A DNA stretch of 64,000 nucleotides from Heterocephalus glaber. Taxonomy: Eukaryota; Chordata; Mammalia; Rodentia; Bathyergidae. Numbering within the stretch: position 1 is the stretch's first letter; each line of letters starts with the position of its first letter. This document shows positions 21,701 through 32,699 of this stretch, piece after piece. The notes below the pieces were generated by a model. It worked only from the letters and a program-made list of their open reading frames with translations, did no database searches and had not been told where the DNA came from. Position numbers and translations under genes: made by a program. The stretch covers positions 1,992,788 through 2,056,787 of the forward strand of contig NW_004624855.1 of NCBI RefSeq assembly GCF_000247695.1, given 5' to 3'.

Positions 21701-22576
21701 ATGACAAACATCCCAGCTGCAGACTCTGTCTCCTGGCAGGTATAAGCTTGTCTCTGGACCAATGAGAGGAGCTGAAAAGTGGGTTTGCTTCCCACAGGGA
21801 GCCACTCACCTTTTTAAGGCTGATGAGACATTGAAAAAGATTTTTTCATCCTTCTATCCTTTATCAATCAAATGACATTTATCAATCAAATGATGTGGGT
21901 GCTTCTATTTCTGTCATCTGTGCTGATGACACAGGGAAGAGCAAAAGAGTAGATTCAAAATTGAAACTTCATCATCTCTAAGAGAATATCTAGGGAAAGC
22001 CTTGTATTAGATCTTAATACTGAAACTGCCTTGACTTCCTGACGATGACACTGTAATTATGTAGGAGGATGCCATTGTTTTTTGAGAGGTATTTAGAGGT
22101 GAAGAGTCATGATATCTACAACTATCAAATAATTTTATACTCATGTAGGGTAGACACTGGGAAATCAAAAGCAGATTGAGGTGGCTTCACCTAAACTGTA
22201 AGGAAGAGAGGTGTTCTGATCAGGCCAGGACCAGAATGGTGGCTCTGAAGCACAAAGGAAGAAGACCACAATTTGTCTGTTGAATTTTGTGCCAAGGTTT
22301 TCCAGCTCTTTGCCAGCATGACTCTATCTGCATCCCTCTAATGAATATGGTGGACCCTCCTGGGCCTCTCGGGTTCATTGGTAGTCTTGCACCAGCCCCA
22401 CTGCTTGAAACATCCAAGATGTATTTTTCTCATGACTGACAGTCTGTCACACTTCTGTTGACACGTATGTATGAGTGTGAACTTTTCTCTCCTCACTCCT
22501 ACCTTCTCCCTCATTCCAGCTTTCCCCACCACCTGTCCTTCACCATCATGCTTCCCGTCTCCTGTGAAAATTGGCT
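18706..22576. other. 3.9 kb unrecognised, SINE-poor
   Basis: Conspicuously free of SINEs. No exon, RNA gene or LTR is recognised. Small frames (19802-20092, 21196-21690) have no familiar motif; several frames are open together at 21196-21562, which is not the pattern of a coding exon. Bases 19640-19740 resemble an old repeat weakly. Confidence 0.4.
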
Positions 22577-22868
22577 TTGTGCATTTTTTGCTGCTGTAAT
22601 AAAATGCTTGAGACTGTATGATTTATAAATAACTGGAGGCTGGTAGTGCAAGATCAAGTATTTGGCATCTGGGGAGGGGCTGCTTGCTCAGCTTCACATG
22701 GTAGAAGTTGGAATGACGAGAGGGACAAAGTCTTTCCATCAAGTCCTTTTCTCGGGGCATTGAGTCCATGCTTGATGGAGAATCCTGGTGGCCCAGTCAC
22801 ATCTTAAAGGATTCACCTCTTGGTATCATCACAATCCTGAATGTGGGTACATATTCAAACCATAGCAG
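22577..22868 (-). mobile_element. MaLR (MST/THE1-like) LTR relic
   Basis: Antisense MaLR order: TTTTGCTGCTGTAATAAAATG, GAGACTGTATGATTTATAAA, ... TCCTGGTGGCCCAGTCACATCTTAAAGGATTC ..., ATTCAAACCATAGCA. The antisense start corresponds to the '...GACTAATACA' end of the sense consensus. Diverged; ends approximate. Confidence 0.65.
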
Positions 22869-25800
22869 AGATTATGGGCCTTGTCTCTGAGGTCCTTGTC
22901 CTAGCTTTGCACCCTGACTTCTCCCAGTGTGTCACATTACCACGGGGTCTCTTCAGTGCACATGTGGCCAGAGCACGAAGCCTACTTTTGATGAAAGTAG
23001 TTTCCTTTTATTTCTGAGTTTCCTTTCATGGCACTATTACTTCATGTCCTTGAAATGCCTTTTCTTTGTCTCTAATGGGTCATACCAATTTCAGCATCTG
23101 TGATGCCTCAGGAATTCATTGCCATTTTTCTACTCTTGTCTCTACTTTTAGGCTCCTGTCTGGATGTAAGGTTCCACCCTCTACTCCACACAGTTCTGAA
23201 CAGGTAATTACTGTTAAGAGTTCTCAGAATAGCAATTCTTAACTCGTGAAAGTACTGATATGTAATTTTAAAACACAGATAATTTGTGCTCAGTTCTCTA
23301 ACCTACAGATCATGTCTAGTGTGGGTCATAAGCAAAGGAATGTGTGCCTCACTCTCCCGCAATCTTCTCACTGGAGTTACAGAAAACAGTCTTGCTCCTC
23401 CCAGCTCCAGAAAACTACCTGCTATGTCCTATTTAGCTAGGTGGGAAAATCAAAGCACTTAGCAAACACAACCCAGTGTTCCTAGAGGGAAGATATGGGG
23501 AAAATTCTGATGCTGGAAGGGGGGTCTTGGGTTCAAAGAGAATAAATGAATCAGAGACATGGCCAAGAATAGAACCCTTGAGCCTGACCACATCCATCCC
23601 TTGAGATTGTAGAAGCTTGACGTCTCTCCATGCCCTTGTTGGGGCTGATCTCTTTGGCATTTATGCTTCTGAATGCCCATGCTCACAAACACAAAAGTAC
23701 AGTTTAATGGACTGCAACAGAATACTAATGTATCTGTAATTACATTAAGTGATGAAAATAAAAATATTTTTCCTTCTTTTTCTCTACTTTTTACAGAAAG
23801 GTGTTGGCCTTTTAAAGCAATTGAATCTCTTTGGTAATTTAAACATTTTCAACATGTAAATGCAGTAATGGTTTTCTGAAAATGATTGGCTCAAAGCTAG
23901 TAGATTATTTCAAAAAAGGATTTTGAATTTTTTTAATTCTCCCCATCTCAGACTTTGAGGATGTGTGACTGTATGATCCTCCCCATTGGTTGAAAAGCTC
24001 CTGGGACGGAAGGAGCAGGGCCTGGATGTCACTGGTGGAGCATTTTGTGGATCCAAGGGTCACAGAGAGAAGAACACTGCAAGGCTGGGAGGAAACAGTG
24101 CAAGACTGACCTTAGGCTGAGCACCTTCTCATGGAAGAAACACATACCCTCAGAAAATGGGGAGTTGAGGAAAAGAGTGTGAGGGACCGGCCCAGGCTCG
24201 CACTGGAGTGTCAGAGTTGGGAGGTTTGAAGCAATAGGCATGGGAGGCTGACAGTGAGAGAGCAGGGACAGAGAAGTGGCAGGCTGGGGACACATTCTCT
24301 TGGAGAGGTCACAGTTGAGGCTTCAGATATTTTTATCACTGTCTCGTTTCTCCTGAATGGGATACCTGCCAGTGTGAGGCCTGAAGATGCACAGGAGCTG
24401 ATGACTCAGTGCAGGTTATATCACAAGGTAGGAGTGAAATGTGCCTGGGAAAATTGGCATAGGCCTCCTGTTCCCACACCCAGAAGGAGCTTTATTCCTG
24501 GATAGAGAGAGAAAGAGCCAGCCAACCAGGACATTGCCAGGGTGAAAACTCAAATGCATGGTGTTGCTGTGGCCTGAAAGATCATCACGGCATTGCAAAG
24601 TCTCCTCTGTCCCTACCATCATGAGCTATGTAACTTCGACTGCCACAGGAGAGCCACGTCTAAGAGGGCATTCCGATTTGGCAGTGATTTTCTCCTTGTT
24701 GTCCCTTCCTAGCTTGATTACAAAGGTGTCTTTCTTAAGCAAAAAATGCTTCCCCTTTACAGGACCCTAGGGAAAAAAGAAAGTCATACAGACACATCTA
24801 CAGTCACCAGGTCTGTGCTCAGAAATTCAGGCTGTTCATCACTCCAAGCCCATGTGGTCCTCGGACTAGGTGCGCACTGGGACCAACCTGTGTCTGGGAT
24901 TTAGAAGAGCAGGGGACATCAGAGATGCCCTGTCCCTCCACTACCAGTCCTGGGTGAGGCACGCTTGGGTAGAGTGGGGGCAGCATACCTGGCATTGAGG
25001 AGGACACATGTGTACAGTAGGAAGGATGCGAGGGGAGGTGCCCTGTTTCTAGGCCAGGCTGAGTGCAGCTGTGAAGGGGGAAGTCAGGTTTTCTTATGGT
25101 GAACAATTCCAAGGCCCAAGTTCCCTGTTCTCCTCTCAGAGTGTTATCTCTTGCCCATGGATTTCAATCACTCCTACGTTCCAGGTGACTGGCCTGTTGT
25201 CACTGAAGGGGACAGGCATGGGACTAGAAAGAAGCTTGAACGTGGGAGACCTCTGCCAGCCCCAGGAGCCCTCCTTCAAGCTGTCCCTGTGCTCCCTGCT
25301 CTTCAGTCTGCAGATAGGGGAACACATGCAAACCAGGGAGAAGCCACCCTTGCTGCTCGCACCATGCTCTGGGACTGCAAGCCACACACTGTGAGAGGTG
25401 AATTCCTGCTGCTTAATCTCCCACTTGGCAGCCAGCCCGGAGGTGACACACATCAGAAAGGGAAGGGAGGGTCCTGTGAAAAGGAAAGGAGATATTCTAG
25501 TCCCCAGAACCTAGGGGTGGCCAGCCTGAAAGTTGTTCAGGGGTTCACAGCAGAAAGACCCCTTTGAGACCCTGCCTCAGTATTCTACATCACATTGGCA
25601 ACCCTGACAGAGAGGGTGACATTTGAAAACACCACATCTACTCCACCACCACCCCACCACCCCCACCCCCCCGCTCAACCCACCCATAACACACAGACAC
25701 AGCCTGCTACAAGTAACAGGTGAGCAAAAGTAGCAAAAGAATGAAATGCAGATGCAAATATCTGAACACATTCAGAATCTGAGCCCACCTGGCCGAGGGA

Positions 25801-26792
25801 CATCCAGCCTCACAGTGGAGACAGCATGTGGTGGCACCAGGCCTTGCTGTGGTGTTCAAAGCTAGGCCCAAGAGCTAAAGGTGGGCTCCCGGCCTGCCCC
25901 TTCCAAACCAGAGCAGGGCCCCTTCTCTCACCTCCCGCCACACCTCCATTTGTGCATCTAGAACATGAGGACTGGTATTGAGCTGCTCTCTAAGGTCCCT
26001 TCTTGTACTAAAATTCTATGGCTTTAATTCATAGTGATGACTCATGGTGAGTCAAGAAGGAAAAGGTTAAATTATGTACTGAATACTTTAGTTAAAAAAC
26101 AGGCAGTATGTAAGCTATTGTATAAATACTTGAGTCATGAGAATTGGAAAACTATTTTGTTCTTTACAGATGTACATTGTAGATTCTAGGAAAATTGATT
26201 GTATGGAGCTCTCATCTCTTGCGATAACATGTCTGTCCCTTTGTCAGGCAGTCTGGCCTTCACACAAACTTCTGGGTGCCAGGAAATTTCGTGCTGTGTG
26301 CTCCAAGGTCAGAGAATCCCACAGCAAAAAGAAAAAAAAAAATACAGGTAGTATTTGAAGAAATTCACCTGCTCCATCCTTGGCTGACCAGAGACCACTT
26401 TAAGCCTTTTCCATCCTGCTATGCTTTTACATCTGCTAGAGATTCGTAATTACAGGTTAATAAGGCCCATAACCATGGCTACACCCTGTAACTCTCATCA
26501 TTCTTCAGCCCTGCTCCTGACAGGCACCCACCACTCCCTGTATGTTCTCAAGCCTTGTCCCTGGCAGGAACCACAACTCCTTTTCACTGTAAGTCTCCCT
26601 GTCGAAAGTTCCATTTTGATCTCTTCCTTTCACAGCTCTGCTTTATGTTTACAACCCTAGAAAATATCCCATAGCCTGTTGGAGAGTTGTCGGTCTGGTC
26701 TACGTGCCAGAGTGGTCCCACTCAGGTCTGTTCTGATATAAACTTGTCCTGTTGAGCTCATACCTTTGTTTTTCTTCCTTTTTCTGTCTTTC
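22869..26792. other. 3.9 kb unrecognised; weak ancient SINE at 25930-26030
   Basis: No gene confirmed. Frames at 24254-24505 and 25071-25567 are open but resemble nothing known. 'GCTCTCTAAGGTCCCTTCTTG' at about 25985 followed by 'AAAATTCTATGGC' resembles an old mammalian SINE end. A C-rich CCACCACCCC tract lies at 25640-25680. Confidence 0.4.
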
Positions 26793-26870
26793 TTTTTTGT
26801 ACCGGGGATCGAACTCGGGTCCTTGCTCTTGCACAGCAGGCAGCAAAACCACTAAGCTAAATCCCCAGCC
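26793..26870 (-). repeat. ID-type SINE
   Basis: Antisense ID: TTTTTTGTACCGGGGATCGAACTCGGG, then CACTAAGCTAAATCCCCAGCCC. It retains several CpG sites, suggesting a fairly young copy. Confidence 0.9.
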
Positions 26871-26946
26871 CTCCTTTTTCTTAACATTTGACATGCCATA
26901 TCCAATTCCAGTTTTCCTCCAGAAATGGGATTTTAAAAAGAATTTC

Positions 26947-27028
26947 TTTTTTTTGGTACCGGGGATTGAACTTGGGTCCCTTTGCTTTCGGGGTAGGTGG
27001 TGGAACCACTGAGCTAAATCCCGGGCCC
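26947..27028 (-). repeat. ID-type SINE, second copy nearby
   Basis: Antisense ID with GGTACCGGGGATTGAACTTGG and CCACTGAGCTAAATCCCGGGCCC. It lies 76 bases beyond the preceding ID, in the same orientation. Confidence 0.9.
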
Positions 27029-27224
27029 TAAAAATTTTTATTGATGTATGTTTTCCATACAAAATGATTACATTCCTTGTGGCAGAAATAGGATTATTTA
27101 AGAAAACAAGAGTTGGGTATTTATAATGCAGTTAGCATTGTCATTCCCGAGAACTCAGTGGTTTCCTAATATCAAATTGAAAGTAAGAGCTCTGAAGATG
27201 GTGTCTCTGTCCCTTTTCTCTTAG

Positions 27225-27439
27225 CTGCCGGCACGTCTGCCTCTTCCTGCCTGCCCAGTGGCCAGTGGGGCCCCGGGCAGCTTGGGCCCAGCGAGAGCCC
27301 TGTCCGGCCTGAGGAGGTGGCCCCCTCTGCTCGGGCCCTCTTCTCACCCTCCTCTGCCTGAGCTTTCCTGGACTCTAGGTTATTTCCTCCTATGTTGGGT
27401 GGGCTCCATCATTTCCTTCCCTCTCCATTCTCAAATAAA
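27225..27439 (+). other. Candidate 3'-terminal exon (speculative)
   Basis: A pyrimidine-rich stretch ending in TCTCTGTCCCTTTTCTCTTAG makes a good splice acceptor just before 27225. A GC-rich, CpG-containing block follows, then an AATAAA signal at 27434-27439. One frame stays open to 27452 but its Pro/Leu/Gly-rich product is not recognised. It could equally be unrelated repeat or intronic sequence. Confidence 0.25.
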
Positions 27440-27874
27440 GATTCTTACCTAAAGGATATGAGCAATTCCCTCAGTGCAAATTGTCAGGCACACTTGAGTC
27501 ACTTCTTACCTGCGACTGAGGCAGTAGGAAACACTCTGACACCCTGTGGAAAGCATGACAGATGCCTGGACCCAGCCAGCTCCTCCTCCTAGTAGAGGAA
27601 CAGAGGATTCTCTTTAATTTGCTCTCCAGGAAACACAAATTGTAAGATGAATCTGGTCCACTGCCTGCATTCTGTGGGGGAGAAAACCAAACCTCCCAGG
27701 GAGGGGAAGGCTGTGCAGTGTGCTGGTGTCAGGACAGGACTGGCAGCCAGTTGCCTGAATCCCCGCCTGAGCTTGTTAGGGCCCCTGCTTTTCTTGCGGG
27801 CTGCAGCTTCTGTGTCCATTCTGTTCTGAGCTAGCGCACACACCATTTCCCACCCACCATCCTCGCCTTCACGT

Positions 27875-27875
<1 letters not shown>

Positions 27876-27902
<27 letters not shown>
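27876..27902. repeat. (CA)n microsatellite
   Basis: About 13 CA dinucleotides. It lies in otherwise unrecognised sequence between 27440 and 28040. Confidence 0.95.
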
Positions 27903-27907
<5 letters not shown>

Positions 27908-28039
27908 CGGCCTGTTCCTTTGCAGCTAACAGCGATAACCACAGAGAAGATACCTAATGACACCCAACCTCTCTCCTTTACCCTAAGACTTTCCTCCAGC
28001 CCAGGAGGCTAAGATGTTCCACAGAACGAGACACCAGAG

Positions 28040-28445
28040 CAGTCATTGCTTAGATTTGATTGTTTTAATCGTGATAAAACATAACTCAACATTTACCAAA
28101 CTCTTGTTAAATTAAGTAGCCTTGAGTTCATTCACAATGTTGCACACTCATCACTATTACTCATTTCTAAACGTATTCATCTCTCTTGCTTTTAATAAGA
28201 CAAGATCTCACCAGGTTGCTCTGCCTGGCCTCACCTCCCAACAGGTAGCTGGGATTGGTGTTGCTACCTCTTTTTTTTCTTTTTGGTACCAGGGATCGAA
28301 CTCAGGACCTTGTGCTTGCGAGGCAGGTGGTGGCACCACTGAGCTAAATCCCCAGCCCCTGTGTTGCTACCTCTTAATGGATGTTTTAATTGTTTCCATT
28401 TTTTACCCATTGTTAATAATGCTGATTTCGCTTTTGCTTTTCAAA
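28040..28445 (-). mobile_element. Ancient LINE-1 fragment with SINE insertions
   Basis: Antisense old LINE-1 text: 'TTTTAATCGTGATAAAACATA', 'ACATTTACC', 'TTGAGTTCATTCACAATGTTGCACAC', then after the insertions 'GGATGTTTTAATTGTTTCC' and 'TGTTAATAATGCTG'. A short B1-like piece (about 28198-28255) and an ID (28273-28360) interrupt it. Confidence 0.6.
28273..28360 (-). repeat. ID-type SINE, perfect 15-bp TSD
   Basis: Antisense ID (GGTACCAGGGATCGAACTCAGG, GAGGCAGGTGGTGGCACC, GAGCTAAATCCCCAGCCCC). TSD GTGTTGCTACCTCTT at 28258-28272 and 28361-28375. It contributes about 30 codons to a 283-codon spurious frame. Confidence 0.95.
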
Positions 28446-29293
28446 ATAAACAAAGTCAATAGTTTAAAAAGAGAGGTTTGGAATTCCCAGGCTCAGAGTT
28501 CATGCCATCAAGGGGAAAGTAAGGCAGAGGAGCTCACTGCTGATGCCCAGCAATTTGTGCCAATCCCTGACTGCAGGCAGCAGAAACCTGAGATACGCGG
28601 ATGTACAAATCGAGGAAATGAGTGCCCCCTTTCTGTAGGTACTGCCAGGACTCCCCACCACCATCAGGACTGGGAGCTTACCTCAGGGAGACCTGTGTGG
28701 GTGCAGGAAGAAGGGCTGAGGGCGGCTTGTAGAGTTCCCTTGCTGTCCCTCGAGGGCTCCAAGAGCAAGCAAGTGCCCTCCTCAGTGATCAAGAGCACCC
28801 GTCACTCTGATCAGAGGGACAGAGACACAGGGCCAGGGCATGAGCAGCTGTGTGTAATGCCAGCCTGGATTTTCTCAGGGCGCTTTGATGGGGAGGTGTG
28901 GGCAGCAGCTTCCAAAGACTTACGGAGGTCAAGAGGTAGGACTTATCTGATACAGATGGAAAAGCAGCCCTGAGACACAAATTCAAAGATATGTAGCCCC
29001 AAAATGTGAATGTTTTTGATTTTTACAAAGGCTATTTCATTCCTCTGGTTCTGATTCCAGTTCCTCTGGGTCTGATTCCTTCTCCCAATTAGCAGAAGGT
29101 AGGAAGAATTTGTGTAATTTAAACATATTTAAAAATAAGCCCCCTTTGGTTTAGAGGGAGAAAAGGAGAGTGCTTCTAAATCTAGAGTAGACAGGAGGGC
29201 AGTGCCAGTGGATGTTTGGAGGCCAGACATGGGCTTGGCTTTGGTCCTGAGGCTCAGTGCAATCATTCAGCTCTGTCACTGTCATGAAATGAA
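28446..29293. other. Unrecognised stretch
   Basis: Open in one + frame to 28973 downstream of the ID, but the frame begins in repeats and its product matches nothing I know. No splice-framed exon stands out. Confidence 0.4.
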
Positions 29294-29382
29294 GGGGGAG
29301 GGGATTTAGCTCAGTGGCACAACACCTGCCTCGAAAGCACAAGGTCCTGAGTTCAATCCCTGGTGCCAAAAAATAAAAAAAG
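29294..29382 (+). repeat. ID-type SINE
   Basis: Head GGAGGGGATTTAGCTCAGTGG, CTGCCTCGAAAGCACAAGG core, GAGTTCAATCCCTGGTGCC, A-rich tail. Confidence 0.9.
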
Positions 29383-29695
29383 TTGAATCGAAGAGTGGGA
29401 GTCAGATGGTCCTTGAGGTGTCTGCAAGGCTTTTTCATTTTTTAAAGAAAATATGCTTTAATATCGTCATTGCCTGGGAACTTTCTAGAAGGGCAAATTC
29501 CTGTGCCCCACCTAGACTCACCAAATGTGAAACTCCTGGGGCAACCCCAGAGCTCGGATCTGAAAGCTTTACAGGTGATTTTCCTATACCCTAAAGTTTG
29601 AGAGCCACTGATTTAGTCAGATGAAAGCTGCATGAGCAGGATGTGAAGAATACAGCCTCACCATCTTACTACAGGTAGGAGGATAAAAAGTGAAC

Positions 29696-29880
29696 AACTG
29701 GTGGTACACGCCTATAATCCAGGTATTCTTAGAGGCAGATGGAGGAGGATCACAAGATCAACCCCAGCCTGAGCAAGTTGAAGACTTAGTGAGACCCTGT
29801 CTCAAAAATTGAAAAAATAGGAAAATGGTTGGGAATGTAGCTCAGTAGAAAGGTCCTGAGTTCAATCCTCATTAGAGGGT
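29696..29880 (+). repeat. B1-dID composite SINE
   Basis: A diverged B1 (GGTACACGCCTATAATCC through GACCCTGTCTCAAAA) is followed by an internally deleted ID half: GGGAATGTAGCTCAGTAG joined directly to AAAGGTCCTGAGTTCAATCC. The shared deletion links it to 15672-15866 and 30230-30470. Confidence 0.75.
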
Positions 29881-30229
29881 TGGGGGTGTGAAAAGCACTC
29901 ATTGGAAAATCACTAGATGTTAGAGAAAAATAGATTTAACACACCAGCTTCAGTGCCAAGCTGCATCAAAGTATGTAAGTTTTCACAAATAATTTACAAG
30001 TATGGGTTGCTTTCCATTTATTATAATGCAATTAAATAATATTTTTTTAAAGAACCAGCAGCCTGGTTGAGCAAATATCCCTATTTGATTAAATGTGTAA
30101 TTCACAGAAAGCTTTCACAAATGAATGAAGCTCTATAATAATGAGCTTGTGGAGACCTATACAAATTATATTTTAAAGCCATGCCATTAAAATTTTCAGA
30201 CTGATAACTTGTAAAACCAAAATCAAGTT

Positions 30230-30470
30230 GGAGCTGAGTGAGGTGGCACTCACTTGTAATCCCAGATCTCTGGGAAGCCGAGGCAGGAGATCACAAGTTT
30301 GAATCCAGCCTGGGCAACTTAGTAACTTAGCAAGACCCTGTCTAAAAAATAAATAAATAAATAATTTTTTAAAAACCAATAACAACAAAAAAACAAAACC
30401 AAATGGAGGCTGGAGACATAGCTCAGTGCAAAGGCCCCAGCTTCAACCCTCAGTAACACACACAAAAAAG
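30230..30470 (+). repeat. B1-dID composite SINE
   Basis: B1 (GAGCTGAGTGAGGTGGCACTC through GACCCTGTCTAAAAA, (AAAT)n linker) then an internally deleted ID half at about 30403-30460: GGAGACATAGCTCAGTG joined to CAAAGGCCCCAGCTTCAACCC. Confidence 0.75.
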
Positions 30471-30930
30471 GTCAGATCTAAATATACACTTAGAAAAAAA
30501 AATTTTTAAATAAAAATAAAAAATAAATATACACTTAGTCAACATTACTGCTTTTTTGAAAAGCAAAAGTAGAATAACCCTGACAATTTGCAGTTGTTCA
30601 TGGAAGTGCAGTTTTGTAGCACAGAAGTTCAACGAAGGATTCCAGAGGGAAATGAGCTCTGTCTTATCAGTTCTGAAGCAGAACGTTCTTTTGGGTTACA
30701 GCCCTGGCTTGCCCTGCATGAGAGAATGTGCTAATCTAGGCTGATGTGACCCTGAGAATCACCCCACCTCCTACATTCACCACTCTTTTACATGACAAGA
30801 ATTGAGACTGGATATGTAGAGGGTTTGTTGCTTTTAATTGTGTTGTTTTTGAACTCTAAGAAAGTCCTACCTTGGGATGCAGAACCTAAACCTCATGGCA
30901 TGCATTCATTCATTTATTCATTCGTCATTC

Positions 30931-31052
30931 ATAGGCAGGGTCTGGCAATGTAGTTCAGCCTGGCCTTAAACTCACTATGTAGCCCAGGCAATACTCCTGC
31001 CTCAGCTTCCTAAGTGCTGCCATTACAGGTATGCACCACCACATCAGGCATC
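30931..31052 (-). repeat. B1-type SINE
   Basis: Antisense B1: GGCAGGGTCTGGCAATGTAG, CTGCCTCAGCTTCCTAAGTGC, TATGCACCACCACATCAGGC. It faces the plus-strand B1 at 31134, about 80 bases away. Bases 30471-30930 upstream show nothing recognisable apart from CATT repeats near 30905. Confidence 0.9.
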
Positions 31053-31133
31053 TCATTGCTTTTAGATGAACAAGGAATGCTGTTTTTTTCTTGAATTAAG
31101 GAATTTAATGGTGACAGCCACATTTTAAAGGAT

Positions 31134-31351
31134 AGCCAGGCATGGTGGCATATGGCTGTAATCCCAACACTTGGGAGGCAGAGGCAGGAGAACTGTTGTG
31201 AGTTCAAGGCCAGCCTGAACTACATGGTAAGACTGTTTCAAAAAAGAAAAAAATAGGGTCGGGGATTTAGCTCAGTGGTTCTACCACCTGCTTTGCAAGT
31301 GCAAGGTCCCAGGTTTGATCCCCAGTATAAAAAGATAGAAAAATAAATAAA
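31134..31351 (+). repeat. B1 plus full ID, jointly flanked by a 9-bp TSD
   Basis: A B1 (31134-31256) is followed at once by a full ID (31257-31330) and an A-rich tail. TTAAAGGAT occurs at 31125-31133 and again only after the ID, at 31352-31360. Either the pair moved as one transcript or the ID landed in the B1 tail and the TSD is that of the B1. Unlike the dID composites, this ID has no internal deletion. Confidence 0.8.
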
Positions 31352-31360
31352 TTAAAGGAT

Positions 31361-32079
31361 TCAGTGACACCACCAATGCCTACTTTTTACAGAAAAACAT
31401 TTAAATTTGACCTGTGGAAGGTGGCTCAGTGTGTGCTGCCACATGTGGACACTTCTGGAAACACCTGGCCCTGGAATATGCTCAGTGCCCAGCCAGGCTT
31501 GTCTTCCTGCTTCCCTATGGTCTCTGGGGTAAGCGAAGTCTCCTCCTAACTCTCGCAGGCCTTCTTCTCCTCAGAGACCATTGTGTTCATCTATGCTTGG
31601 TACCCTTTTCTTGGTCAGGGATATGGCAGTGAACTCATTGAAAGCTGTACCAATTGAGCTCCCTGAGGGCAGTGTCAAGGTGGAGATTCTGCCATTAGCC
31701 CAAAGGCAAGGTCACCTTCAAGGCTCTTATGAGTTGAGTGTGGATGAGCCCACTCAGGGCACTTCTGGCCTCTATTTAGAGAAAGGCAGTCCCAGGGAGC
31801 ATTGTAAAAGGCTAACTCCAGTCCATGTCCCACTGGAGACCTGGAGGATCACTGCCTCCTATCAGATGGCCTCTCCACCCCCACCCCCAGGGTTCCACCA
31901 CTGGCTTAATTAGAATGTTTTCTTCCTGCCTCATTCATCATTCAAGGTCTCGCATTCGCTCCTTCTCTTCTCCCCAACTTCTTCCTGCTGCAAGGCCCAG
32001 GTTTTTGTCCCCGGACCTTCTCCTCTTCCTACTCTTACCTACAGTGTGGCATTGACACATTTAACAAATAAAGAACTCT
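31361..32079. other. Unrecognised stretch
   Basis: Several frames are open (31364-31913) without a recognised protein. TCTTCTCCTCAG at about 31564-31575 looks like a splice acceptor and GGGGTAAGCG at about 31527 like a donor, but no exon could be assembled. Confidence 0.35.
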
Positions 32080-32186
32080 TAGGGCCGGGGATTTAGCCCA
32101 GTGGTTCCAGCACCTGCCTTGCAAGTGGAAGGTCTTGAGTTTGATCCCCCATACCAAACAACAACAGCAACAAAAAAAAAACAAAC
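32080..32186 (+). repeat. ID-type SINE
   Basis: GGGCCGGGGATTTAGCCCAGTGG head, CCTTGCAAGTGGAAGG core, CCCATACC end, long A-rich tail. AAAGAACTCT / AAAGAACGCT around it suggest an eroded TSD. It faces the next ID in inverted orientation. Confidence 0.9.
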
Positions 32187-32207
32187 AAAGAACGCTAGAT
32201 TAAATTT

Positions 32208-32291
32208 TTTTTCTCCTGGTACCAGGGATTGAACTCAGGGCCTTGCGCTTGCAAGGCAGGCATGGTGCCACTGAGCTAAATCCCTGGCCCT
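32208..32291 (-). repeat. ID-type SINE, 13-bp TSD
   Basis: Antisense ID with GGTACCAGGGATTGAACTC and CACTGAGCTAAATCCCTGGCCC. TSD CTAGATTAAATTT (32195-32207) and CTAGGTTAAATTT (32292-32304), one mismatch. Confidence 0.95.
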
Positions 32292-32699
32292 CTAGGTTAA
32301 ATTTGAATTTCAAATAATTCATTTGATAGTACATGTATATCCTAAATATTGCACAGCCCCAAATATTTACTTTGAACCAGTATAGTTTGAATCAAATACT
32401 GCACAAAACACTCCTATGCTAACAATCACTCATTATTTATCTGAATTCAAATGTAATTGGCATGGTACACTTCTCCACCTGTCAACACTAAGATAACCTC
32501 ACCTAGTTTGGTGGCTTGGAATGCCAACTCTGTGCTGACACCACCAACACTTAATCTCTAGCCTAGATCTCTCTCCTGAATTTCAGACTCCTGCTTCTTG
32601 AACCCTGTTACAACAACCTGGATAATTAATAGATGTCTTAACATATGGAAATCAATGCTAATCTTTAATCTTTACTGTAGGGAACAGGGGAAGGGGACA

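Noticed and set aside
28122..28973. 283-codon plus-strand open frame
   Set aside because: It starts in an ancient LINE-1 fragment and passes through an antisense ID whose TSD is visible; the remainder matches no protein I know.
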